A stretch of 64,000 bases of DNA from Synechococcus sp. UW140 (GTDB lineage Bacteria > Cyanobacteriota > Cyanobacteriia > PCC-6307 > Cyanobiaceae). A model generated the notes under the pieces. That model was not told where the DNA came from. It made no database searches and worked only from the letters and a program-made list of their open reading frames with translations. The stretch is taken from NCBI RefSeq assembly GCF_900474295.1, contig NZ_UCOB01000030.1, positions 20,317 through 84,316 on the forward strand, given 5' to 3'. The stretch's first letter is position 1, and each line of letters begins with the position of its first letter. Shown one piece after another: positions 44,552 to 53,998 of the stretch. The position numbers and the translations under genes were made by a program.

Positions 44552-46393
44552 TCAGTAGTTGGCACCGCTGCGGCGCTGGTGCACCGCCGTCGTCGCCTCG
44601 CTGTCGAGCAGGCCGCCGTGGCTCACCTCGGCGTAGATCAGCCAATGGTCACCACATTCCATACGCTGTTTCACTTCGCCATCAAGCCAGGCAAGGGCTT
44701 CGGGCAGGAGTGGTTGGTCATGAGGACTGCTGGAGAGTTCCAGGCCTGCGAAGCGATCGGCCCCTGGGGCAAAGGGCTGCAGGAACTGTTTCATCGTGCT
44801 GGTTTCGCGACCCTCTGCCAGCACGTTGAGGGCAAAGCGATCCCCCTTGTGCAGCAGGGCTTCCACAGCACGGTCCTTGGCGACAGCCACGGTGATTCCA
44901 GGTGGTGTGAAGCTGGCCTGGCTCACCCAGCTGGCCACCATGGCTCCCGTTAGGGCTGTGTTTTCCTGACCTTTTCTGGCCGTGAGCACGCAGAGTGAGC
45001 CGACCACCCGGCCCAGGGCAAGCACGGCGGGATCACTGCGGCTTTCGCTCAGGCCACCGGCGCTGCGGCGTTGTTGTTTGCGTTGCTCCTGCTGCAGGCC
45101 ACGGGCGAAACGGGTGCCGGTTTCTTCCAGGGTGTGCACCGTGGCGGCATCGGGGCTGAATTTGATTCGGATCGGTTCGAAGCCGAAACTGAAGCCGCCA
45201 TCGCGCAGCTTGCTCTCCAGCAGATCGAGGGCTTCACCGCTCCAGCCGAAGCTGCCGAACACCCCTACGGGTTTGCTGCGATCCCCTTCCGCCAGCACCG
45301 TCCCCAGCGCCGAAACGATGGGCGTTGGGGCGTGCCCTCCCAGCGTCGGCGAGCCGATCAGAATGGCATCTGCAGAACGGATGGTGGCCACCAGCTCATC
45401 AGCAGGAGTGAATTCGCAGTTGAGGCTGGTTACACGAACACCGGTGCGGCTGACGCCACGGGCCAGAGCATCGGCAATCGCAGCGGTGTTGCCGTAAGCA
45501 CTGGCGAACAGCAGGGCCACATTCAGGGCAGCCTTCTGCTGGCTTTCACCCCAACGTCGGTAGTCGCTGAGCAAACTGCGCCAGCTGTCTTCAATGGCGG
45601 GACCATGGCCTGGCGCGATCGTGCGGATGTCGAGCTCCTCAAGCCGTTCGATCACCGCGTCCACTTGGGTGGCCATCGGTGCCATCAGAGAGTCGTAGAA
45701 GTGCCGTCGCTCTTCTTCGGTGGCGTTGCGGCTGCTCTCTGCCCACTCCGAGGTGCACACATGGGCTGACAAGAGCTTGTCGCTCATGAGCAGGCCTTCG
45801 CTCTCTTCAAAGGCGAGCAGGCCACCTGGCCAGCGTGGGGTGGGGGCTGGCAGTAGCTGGAGGCTGTGGCCGTGGCTGAGCGGAATGCGCTGCTCCTGAC
45901 GGACGACCTGCAGCTTCGGTAGAGACGGCAGAGGCGGCCTGTTGTCTGGTTCTCCTGGCGAGAGCGGTTTCCGTTGCTGCCAAAGCTCTTGCAGCAATTT
46001 GGCCCCCGGGTTGGAGCAGATCAGGGTCAGCTGGGTATAGGTGTAGGCCAGGGCACGCAGCAGGGCAACCCGGTTGGGGTTGACGTGACCAACCACCACC
46101 TGCAGCGTGTCGCAATCCTTAGGCAGTGCTTCGGCCAGGGCAGGTAGGAACACATCGGCATAGGCCCCACCTGGTGGGTGCACCAGTACCGCGGGCTGTT
46201 CCGTGCCGTGGTTGTCGACACCGGCGTCGAACAGGAAACTATTGGCGGTGCTCCCCCGCTCCAGGGCGTATTCCAGCTCGAAACGTAGACGCTGGGGGCT
46301 CAGCGCACGCAGGCTGATCAGTCCATTCGTGATCGGTAGGTTGAGCACCTGACATTGGTCTGAGGCCCGGTTCTCCATCGTTGCTGCCGTCAT
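44552..46393 (-). CDS. flv1: Flavodiiron protein Flv1 (class C, non-canonical metal site)
   Basis: A 613-residue class C flavodiiron protein: metallo-beta-lactamase-like domain, flavodoxin domain (LFASAYGNTAAIADAL) and C-terminal flavin reductase domain (GRVVGSLCVLTA, then SWVSQASFTPPG). At the HxExDH position of active enzymes the sequence is H103-V-N-P-N-R108, so three of the four ligands are replaced. That is the hallmark of cyanobacterial Flv1, which works with Flv3 in light-dependent oxygen reduction by photosystem I. It is encoded three bases after a small membrane protein gene and downstream of flv3. Confidence 0.92.
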   Translation of the reverse strand: MTAATMENRASDQCQVLNLPITNGLISLRALSPQRLRFELEYALERGSTANSFLFDAGVDNHGTEQPAVLVHPPGGAYADVFLPALAEALPKDCDTLQVVVGHVNPNRVALLRALAYTYTQLTLICSNPGAKLLQELWQQRKPLSPGEPDNRPPLPSLPKLQVVRQEQRIPLSHGHSLQLLPAPTPRWPGGLLAFEESEGLLMSDKLLSAHVCTSEWAESSRNATEEERRHFYDSLMAPMATQVDAVIERLEELDIRTIAPGHGPAIEDSWRSLLSDYRRWGESQQKAALNVALLFASAYGNTAAIADALARGVSRTGVRVTSLNCEFTPADELVATIRSADAILIGSPTLGGHAPTPIVSALGTVLAEGDRSKPVGVFGSFGWSGEALDLLESKLRDGGFSFGFEPIRIKFSPDAATVHTLEETGTRFARGLQQEQRKQQRRSAGGLSESRSDPAVLALGRVVGSLCVLTARKGQENTALTGAMVASWVSQASFTPPGITVAVAKDRAVEALLHKGDRFALNVLAEGRETSTMKQFLQPFAPGADRFAGLELSSSPHDQPLLPEALAWLDGEVKQRMECGDHWLIYAEVSHGGLLDSEATTAVHQRRSGANY

Positions 46394-46396
46394 CGT

Positions 46397-46834
46397 TCAC
46401 GATCCTCGTTCATGTGCTGGCAATGGTCTGAGGCCCAGAGCTGATTCCATCTGTTCGATCTCCTTGTCGTGGTGCTGGGAGAGGGAGACATTGATCAGTC
46501 CGAGCTTGCGGAGGGTGCTGATCCGTGACTTGATCGCCTGGTTGATGGCTCTGTCCTTTTTGCGTCTGCTGAGCAGCATGAGGATGACGATCAGGAACAG
46601 GCAGAGATAGACGAGCGCCATGCTCTTGCCCGAGAGGGCACCGAGCGTGAGTCCGATGCAATACACGGCCAGCGCTCTGATTTTGTTGCTGCGGATGATG
46701 CGCTGATTGGCTTTCAGCAGCAGGCCAAGCCGCTTTGATTCGCGCCCATCGAGGGCCCGAGCGAGCGTGTGTGGGCTCTCACAGCTGTCGAGAAACAGCT
46801 CGGCTTCAGGGGAAAACGCCTCTGGTGTGCTCAA
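46397..46834 (-). CDS. Small membrane protein encoded between flv3 and flv1
   Basis: A 145-residue protein with two adjacent membrane segments (RALAVYCIGLTLGALSG and ALVYLCLFLIVILMLLS) flanked by long charged cytoplasmic parts. The C-terminal half is basic and helical (KKDRAINQAIKSRISTLRKL). I recognise no domain. It lies 66 bases after flv3 and three bases before flv1, all on one strand. In Synechocystis the separate flv4-flv2 operon also carries a small membrane protein (Sll0218) that is not evidently similar. A membrane-docking or assembly role for the Flv pair is inference. Confidence 0.7.
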   Translation of the reverse strand: MSTPEAFSPEAELFLDSCESPHTLARALDGRESKRLGLLLKANQRIIRSNKIRALAVYCIGLTLGALSGKSMALVYLCLFLIVILMLLSRRKKDRAINQAIKSRISTLRKLGLINVSLSQHHDKEIEQMESALGLRPLPAHERGS

Positions 46835-46900
46835 AGCTGTTTCAGATCCCGTCGGATGCTCGGAGGACTGGCGCTGCTTGAGGCCAATGCTGCATGGCTC

Positions 46901-48673
46901 TTAGTAGTGATTGCTGACTTTGCGGTGGTGCACGGCCGTGCTGGCGTCACTGTCGGACACATTGCCCTGCTCCACCACGGCATAGATGATCCAGTGATCG
47001 GGACCTTCCATGCGCTGTTCCACGCGGCAACCCAGGTAGGCCAGGGCATCACTGAGCACCGGCCCGCCATCCGCGGCGTTGTCCAGCACGTTCACGCCTG
47101 CGAAGCGATCGGCGCCGGGCGGAAAGCGTTTGAGGAAATGACGCAGCAGTTGCTGGTGGTTGTCCTGACGCAGCACATTGAGCACGAAGCGGTCTCCCAC
47201 TTGCATCAGGGCTTCGATGGCTCGGTCTTTGGCGACGGCAACCGTGAGCCCCGGTGGCTTGAAGCTGGCCTGGCTCACCCAACTGGCGACCATGGCGCTT
47301 CGCCGGCGGGATTCACCTTCACCTTGGCTGGCAGTGACGACGTACAGCCCACCACTGATGCGGCCGAGGGCCTTGTCGAGCTCGCCATCCAGGCTTTTCA
47401 TCGCTGCGATCGTTTTGGCCTTGGTTAGTAGTTGGCCGAGGTCGGTTCCCGATTCCTCGCACCGCTGGTAGTCATTGCCTTGGGGCAGCTGGCGAATCCG
47501 TAGGGGCGCAAACGCTTGCTTCTGGCCCTGACTGCGCAGCTGGTCGGCGACCGCATCGATCGGTTCATCGTTACCGCCGAAGGCGTCATAGACCCCCACC
47601 AGTTGCTTGGGATGAAGGGCGGCCAGAAGAGTGCCGATCGATGCTTGCAGCTCGCTATCGGGTTGCGCCGGCCAGGTGGGTGCCACGACGGCTTTGGCAT
47701 CGCCGATCAGTGCTGTTAATTCCTGCGGATCAGTGGCCCGTAGATCCACGAGCTGAACCTGGGCGTCTGCCTTGCCGATGCCATGGGCAATCGCCTGACT
47801 GATCCGGTCTGAAAAGCCGTATTGGCTGAGATAACAAACCGCCGCATAGCTCTCCCCCTTGCTGCGCTGGCCGCTCCACTCGCGGTAGTCGCTCACCCAG
47901 TGGCTGAGGTGATGACGCAGCAGCGGTCCGTGACCGACGGCAATGGTGTTGATCTCAGGTAGACCATCCATCCGCTTCAGTGCCTGCAGCACGCTGCGGG
48001 CATTTGGGCCCATCAGGCAGTCGTAATAGAAGCGAAAGTCTGGGGCGATGGCGCCGGGATCACGATCGAAGACGTCGTCGGAGCAGTAATGCAGGCCGAA
48101 GGCGTCACAGGTGTAGAGGATTCCAGTGCCGTGGTCGAACGAGAAGATCGTGTCTGGCCAGTGCAGATTCGGGGCACTGAGGAACTCGATGCAGTGGTGA
48201 ATGCCACTGTCGGCATTCGTGCCTAGATCAAGCGTCTCGCCACTCTTCACCGCTCGGGAGCTGAAGGGCCTATGCACCTGATCGTTGAGGAACTGGAGCG
48301 CCACCTTTGAACCGACAATCTCGATGTCGGGATTGAGGTCGATCAGATCCCCGATCAGGCCGGAGTGGTCCGGTTCGGTGTGGCTCACGATCAGGACATC
48401 AATGGCCTTGGGATCGATCTGCTCTTGGAGGAGGGGAATCCAGGTGTCGCGAAATTTGGCGTGGCTGGTGTCGATTAGGGCGGTGCGTTCACCGCGCACC
48501 AGAAAGCTGTTGTAGGTGGTGCCGTTGCGCAGCCCGAATTCGATGTCGAAGCGACTGCGTTCCCAGTCGAGCGATCGGATCGTGCTGGTGTCGGTTGCGA
48601 TCGCTTCGCATTGCAGAGACAGTCGTGGAGCCACAGCAGAAGGGTCTGGACTGCTGAGGCTTGCCGTCACCAT
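46901..48673 (-). CDS. flv3: Flavodiiron protein Flv3 (class C, canonical di-iron site)
   Basis: A 590-residue class C flavodiiron protein with the same three domains as Flv1. The metal site is intact: H98-T-E100-P-D102-H103, then DAFGLHYC and VGHGPLLRHH. The flavodoxin-like part has CYLSQYGFSDRISQAI, and the C-terminal reductase domain has SWVSQASFKPPGLTV. With Flv1 it diverts electrons from photosystem I to oxygen and protects against fluctuating light. It is the first gene of the flv3-X-flv1 group, followed by rubrerythrin. Confidence 0.93.
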   Translation of the reverse strand: MVTASLSSPDPSAVAPRLSLQCEAIATDTSTIRSLDWERSRFDIEFGLRNGTTYNSFLVRGERTALIDTSHAKFRDTWIPLLQEQIDPKAIDVLIVSHTEPDHSGLIGDLIDLNPDIEIVGSKVALQFLNDQVHRPFSSRAVKSGETLDLGTNADSGIHHCIEFLSAPNLHWPDTIFSFDHGTGILYTCDAFGLHYCSDDVFDRDPGAIAPDFRFYYDCLMGPNARSVLQALKRMDGLPEINTIAVGHGPLLRHHLSHWVSDYREWSGQRSKGESYAAVCYLSQYGFSDRISQAIAHGIGKADAQVQLVDLRATDPQELTALIGDAKAVVAPTWPAQPDSELQASIGTLLAALHPKQLVGVYDAFGGNDEPIDAVADQLRSQGQKQAFAPLRIRQLPQGNDYQRCEESGTDLGQLLTKAKTIAAMKSLDGELDKALGRISGGLYVVTASQGEGESRRRSAMVASWVSQASFKPPGLTVAVAKDRAIEALMQVGDRFVLNVLRQDNHQQLLRHFLKRFPPGADRFAGVNVLDNAADGGPVLSDALAYLGCRVEQRMEGPDHWIIYAVVEQGNVSDSDASTAVHHRKVSNHY

Positions 48674-48710
48674 GGTCGAATCCTGTTCTGATCGAACTCT
48701 ACGGAGCTGC

Positions 48711-50098
<1,388 letters not shown>

Positions 50099-50102
<4 letters not shown>

Positions 50103-50671
50103 AGCGTTGTGCCTCCGTTTTGGGTCGTCTCGTCCGCCTGGCTGGTGGCGTTGGGGTTCCGCAGAGCCCAACGCAGGCGCAACGCTTCGGCAATGCCTTG
50201 AAGTCCCAGCAGCAGAAAGCCAATGGGCACAAGGGATTTCACCCAGGTGCGCGGCAGACCGCCTGGGTCAGGAGACATCTCGCCGATGCTCCAGGAACGC
50301 AGGGCCGGATCGATGGAGATCGCCATCACCCCAAAGGCGAAGGGCAGGAGCAACAGCAGGATTCCATTCAGTTCCTGGCGGTTACGGCGCCGTGTTGACC
50401 AGCGGCTTTGCAGCACATCCACGCGCACATGGCCCCCCTTCTGAAGGGTCCAGCCAAGGCCCAGCAGAAAGATCAGGTCGAAGAGATACCACTGGGCCTC
50501 GATCAGACCATTCGAGCTGAGATTGAGGCCGATGGCGGATCCCACATAGCGGCCAATCACATTCCAGATGCCAATGGCGAGCATCAGCAGAACGGCCCAT
50601 CGCGCCAGCCAAGCGGCCGCGGCATTGAGGCGATCGAAGCACCGCACCAAACCTGCTGAGAGGCCGCTCAT
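50099..50671 (-). CDS. TRAP transporter small permease (DctQ)
   Basis: A 190-residue membrane protein with four helices. The conserved region VIGRYVGSAIGLNLSSNGLI and the EAQWYLFDLIFLLGLGWTL helix are typical of DctQ subunits, with HVRVDVL following. Its start overlaps the DctP stop by four bases and its stop overlaps the DctM GTG, so the order dctP-dctQ-dctM is translationally coupled. It forms the membrane complex with DctM. Confidence 0.9.
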
Positions 50672-51792
50672 GGGCTCACCTCGTCGGAGTTGGTGTTGAA
50701 CTGTGCCAGCGGCAGTTCATTGATCCGGTTCCAGTTCAGAGTTTCGCGCCGGAACAGACGCCAGCGTTCGAGCAGATCCCGGAAGCCAGGATCGTCTGCA
50801 GCCAGTTCCGCGAACATTTCACCAGTGGCTTCATGGGCCGCCTTGAGGATGTCATCGCTATACGCCTCGAGCTTGATGCCCTGACGGCGGAGCCGCAGTA
50901 GCGCTTCGCTATTGCGCTGCTCATATTTGCTCAGCATGCCCAGATTCGCCTCGTAGCAGGCGGTGCTGAACATCGCTTTGTATTCCTCGGGAAGATCAGC
51001 CCAGGCTTTGCGGTTCACCAGAGCTGTGAGGCTGGGTCCCGGTTCCCACCAACCCGGGTAGTAGTAGTACTTCGCTGCTTTGGGCAGGCCCAGCTTCTCG
51101 TCGTCGTAGGGGCCGGTGAATTCGGCGGCATCAATGGCTCCCCGTTCCAGGGCCAGATAAATCTCACCTCCTGGCAGCACCTGCACGTTCACCCCCAGGC
51201 GGGCCATCACCTTGCCCCCCAGGCCAGGGATGCGCATTTTCAACCCTTTGAGGGAGGCGAGGCCTTCAACCGGTCGTTTGAACCAGCCGCCCAGCTGGCC
51301 GCCGGTGTTGCCGGCCGGAAAGCTCTTGGCCCCGAAATCGGCGAAGAGGGCGTCCATCGCTTCGTTGCCGCCCCCTTGATACAGCCAGGCATTCTGTTGC
51401 TGGGCTGAGAGGCCGAAGGGCACCGCCGTGCCGAAGGCGAAGGCAGGGTTCTTGCCCACGAAGTAGTAACTGGCGGTGTGGCCGCACTCCACGGAGCCGG
51501 CCTGCACCGCATCCAGCACCTCCAGCCCTGGAACGATCTCGCCGGCTGCAAAGGGTTCGATCCGGAAGCCGCCGCCACTCATCGCCTCCACCCGTTGGCA
51601 GATGGTTTCTGCGCCTCCATAGATCGTGTCGAGGGACACGGGCCAGCTGGTGGCCATGCGCCAGCGCACCTGCGGCAGGCCGCTGCTGCGGTTGTGTTCG
51701 GCACGACGGATCGTGCAGGCACTCAAGGCTCCGGCTCCAGCTGCAGCGGCAAGCGCTTTTCCACTGGTCCGGAGCAGCTGCCGACGTTGCAT
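50668..51792 (-). CDS. TRAP transporter substrate-binding protein (DctP), twin-arginine lipoprotein signal
   Basis: A 374-residue periplasmic binding protein. The N-terminus has a twin-arginine motif (RRQLLR) and a lipobox LSAC with Cys26, so it is probably a Tat-exported lipoprotein. The binding fold shows WRMATSWPVSLDTIYGGAET, LKGLKMRIPGLGG and IDAAEFTGPYDD, matching the subgroup of TRAP binders for alpha-keto acids or related anions (TakP-like); the ligand is not proven. It is the first gene of the TRAP operon. Confidence 0.9.
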   Translation of the reverse strand: MQRRQLLRTSGKALAAAAGAGALSACTIRRAEHNRSSGLPQVRWRMATSWPVSLDTIYGGAETICQRVEAMSGGGFRIEPFAAGEIVPGLEVLDAVQAGSVECGHTASYYFVGKNPAFAFGTAVPFGLSAQQQNAWLYQGGGNEAMDALFADFGAKSFPAGNTGGQLGGWFKRPVEGLASLKGLKMRIPGLGGKVMARLGVNVQVLPGGEIYLALERGAIDAAEFTGPYDDEKLGLPKAAKYYYYPGWWEPGPSLTALVNRKAWADLPEEYKAMFSTACYEANLGMLSKYEQRNSEALLRLRRQGIKLEAYSDDILKAAHEATGEMFAELAADDPGFRDLLERWRLFRRETLNWNRINELPLAQFNTNSDEVSP

Positions 51793-51884
51793 GACGTGCT
51801 CCTGCGTTGGTCGCCAGTGGCGGCGACGGTTGCTTGCTCAGAAGCTTATCGATCACCAACGAATCGGTTTTCTTTGTGTCAAAC

Positions 51885-51910
51885 AAAAAACCCTCCGCCG
51901 AAGCGGAGGG
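51885..51910 (-). terminator. Rho-independent terminator after the Hsp20 gene
   Basis: On the minus strand the eight-pair stem CCCTCCGC/GCGGAGGG (51891-51898 with 51903-51910, CGAA loop) is followed by six Ts (complement of the A-run at 51885-51890). It lies 58 bases after the Hsp20 stop and 93 bases before the TRAP operon start. It is the clearest intrinsic terminator in the window. Confidence 0.88.
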
Positions 51911-51967
51911 CCGGATCGTTCTCCTGTCACCTGGGAGAGATCGGTTGCTGCTCCCATGGTTTGGCGT

Positions 51968-52369
51968 TCAGCTCTCCACCGTGACCGACACGGTGGTGCG
52001 GTTCTCGGCTTTGGCGGCCTGAATCTCGAGAATGCCATCGCGGTAGCTGGCGCGTAGTTGGTCCCGATCCAGTGGCTGGCTGAATCGGAAGCTGCGGCTC
52101 CAGTTGCCTGGGCGGAACTCGCTCAAGAGTTGTTGTGGGTTGTTTTCGATGGCGGGATCCAGGCTGGCGTGGCGCTCGGCGCTGATTACCAGGGTGCGAT
52201 CGGTGGCTTTCACGTCGATGGAGTTGCGATCGACACCGGGCAATTCGAGGCGCACGGTGTAACCGTCGGCATGCTCCAGCACTTCAGCTGCAGGCACGCG
52301 TTCGGCCTGGGCGACCTGTTGCTCAAGACGCTCAAGTAGATCGAAAGGTGATTGACGAAGGGTGATCAT
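51968..52369 (-). CDS. Small heat-shock protein, Hsp20/alpha-crystallin family
   Basis: A 133-residue ATP-independent chaperone. The alpha-crystallin domain spans about residues 25-130 with the conserved TVRLELPGVDRNSIDVKATD start and the late FRFSQPLDRDQLRASYRDGI, the DGIL core motif. A GGAG lies seven bases before the ATG at 52369. The 233-base upstream gap is A+T-rich near its far end and probably holds the promoter; I see no CIRCE element. The gene ends at the terminator at 51885-51910. Confidence 0.92.
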   Translation of the reverse strand: MITLRQSPFDLLERLEQQVAQAERVPAAEVLEHADGYTVRLELPGVDRNSIDVKATDRTLVISAERHASLDPAIENNPQQLLSEFRPGNWSRSFRFSQPLDRDQLRASYRDGILEIQAAKAENRTTVSVTVES

Positions 52370-52602
52370 GGATGGTCTCCAATGGTTGAAACAAACGGGG
52401 TGGTTCGTGTCACCCGCAACGTCAATCTGCGCAATTTGAATGAAGCTGAGGAGTCGGAGAACCGTCCGATCAGGTTCGGCCTAGACGACAGGGTTCGGTT
52501 GGTACGACAAGGTTGGTGTGAAAACCGAAACTCATTTTTGATCAGGGCATTGGCTCATCAAATTGCAATCACAAATGCAGTCAGGCTTGTTGTTGTTATT
52601 GC

Positions 52603-53088
52603 TTAAAGCCAATGCCAGCAGGCAAAGGTTGCGGCTTGACCGCAGCGTTGTCCATTCAGATCCCAAAGGGTCCAGATACGGGCATTGTTGATCACAAAGC
52701 GGTGCCCCTGGCTGTCGATGCGGATGCCGCTATAGCCCTGGTAGGCATCCTGCTGGCGGGCATTGCCCAGGGCTTGGGCCCGTTCGCGGCGTTCCTTCTC
52801 GGGTGCGGTGAGCCGCGAGGGCATGCCCACCATCTGCGCCCAGCGCCTCTGCCACAGCTTGAGGGCCGCAGCATTGGCATACACGAGGGCTGGGTCGCTG
52901 CTGTCGTTATGGGCTAGCACCGGCCACGGTGCAGCAAACAGCTCTTGGCAGCTCACCCTGGCGTTGGGGCTGCAGTTGTGCCGATTCGCCAGGAGCGGCC
53001 GTCTGAAGGCATGGCTGTGGGAGCGCCGAATGCGCGCAGCCCAGGCACGACTGTCTGGGCTGAGCCAGGGTGGGTGCTCTTCAGCCAC
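52603..53088 (-). CDS. MEKHLA domain protein
   Basis: A 161-residue protein with the PAS-like MEKHLA fold. Recognisable parts are LFAAPWPVLAHNDSSDPALVY, ANAAALKLWQRRW, MVGMPSRLTAPE and the C-terminal YSGIRIDSQGHRFVINNA. MEKHLA domains occur in cyanobacteria and plants with unknown ligand. Its GTG start overlaps the end of the SWIM gene by eight bases. It is the last gene of a four-gene unit with SWIM and SNF2 proteins, so a shared role is possible but unproven. Confidence 0.85.
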   Translation of the reverse strand: MAEEHPPWLSPDSRAWAARIRRSHSHAFRRPLLANRHNCSPNARVSCQELFAAPWPVLAHNDSSDPALVYANAAALKLWQRRWAQMVGMPSRLTAPEKERRERAQALGNARQQDAYQGYSGIRIDSQGHRFVINNARIWTLWDLNGQRCGQAATFACWHWL

Positions 53089-53995
53089 CGCCTGCAGTCA
53101 TGGCGGCGATCAGCGCCTGTTGGCCGAGGGCCTGGCCCTGTGAGCGCAGATGGTTGAGGAACTGCTGTTTGGAGTTTGGGAAACGAGGTTCCTCTGCCAG
53201 CGGCAGCTCACCGGCGGCATCGAGACCGGTGTCGCCTTCCATCGCCGGAGTGATCACCACCAAATCGGCATCGAGGCTGGCGTCGTATCGCCACCAGAGG
53301 GTGGGATCGAGCACCGCAGGGTGGGGTGGTGTCGGCTGCTCGTTGTCTGCGCTGACGGTGCTTTCGCTCGGATCCGACGGTGTATCTGCATGCTTTGCCG
53401 CTTCTGCGGCCAGGGTTTCCAGGGCTTTGCGGCGGTATTCAGCCAGGTCTTCCAGCAGTTTTGTGCGGGTACGACCTCGCAATTGGAAGAGCACGAATGG
53501 GTCTTCGCTGAAGCGTTCCCCCATCAGGAAATAGACCGCACTGATGTGTTTGCAGGGATTGGCCTTGTCTGGACAGCTGCATTCGCTGCGCACTTCTTGC
53601 AACTTGAAGGGGAAGAGACGCCGGCCACTGGCGGCGAAGGCTCGCTCAATGTCGGCTGGCATGATCCCCGCCAGCAGCTGGGCCGACCATCGCGCTTTTT
53701 GGGTGAGCGCTTCGAGCACATAGCGCCAGTCTTCGTCGTTGAGAACGTCCAGCCAGAGTTTCACCTTGTAGGGATCTTCACCAGTGCCCTGCACACGGGC
53801 ATGCACGCGTCTGCCCTCGAAGCGAATCGAGGTGACGTTGCCTTCGCGTGCATAGGTCCAGGCACGTTCCAACCGTTTCTTGTAGCGGTAGGAGTTGATC
53901 AGCTCCATCCACTGCTCTACCCACCAGGGCTGTTGCCCCAGCCCCTCATCGCCAAGGGAGGTGTTGATGCCGTGATTCGACGGTGTGATGGTCAT
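53081..53995 (-). CDS. SWIM zinc-finger protein
   Basis: A 304-residue protein with a SWIM zinc finger: C139-x-C141-x6-C148-x-H150 in CSCPDKANPCKH. The N-terminal 130 residues (KRLERAWTYAREGNVTSIRF onward) are typical of the SWIM proteins encoded beside SNF2 helicases in bacteria. The C-terminal third is acidic and helical. It lies three bases after the SNF2 stop. Partner action with the helicase on DNA or RNA is the usual inference; no substrate is known. Confidence 0.9.
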   Translation of the reverse strand: MTITPSNHGINTSLGDEGLGQQPWWVEQWMELINSYRYKKRLERAWTYAREGNVTSIRFEGRRVHARVQGTGEDPYKVKLWLDVLNDEDWRYVLEALTQKARWSAQLLAGIMPADIERAFAASGRRLFPFKLQEVRSECSCPDKANPCKHISAVYFLMGERFSEDPFVLFQLRGRTRTKLLEDLAEYRRKALETLAAEAAKHADTPSDPSESTVSADNEQPTPPHPAVLDPTLWWRYDASLDADLVVITPAMEGDTGLDAAGELPLAEEPRFPNSKQQFLNHLRSQGQALGQQALIAAMTAGGG

Positions 53996-53998
53996 GGT

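Noticed and set aside
52370..52602. CIRCE heat-shock element upstream of Hsp20
   Set aside because: No TTAGCACTC/GAGTGCTAA arms are present in the gap.
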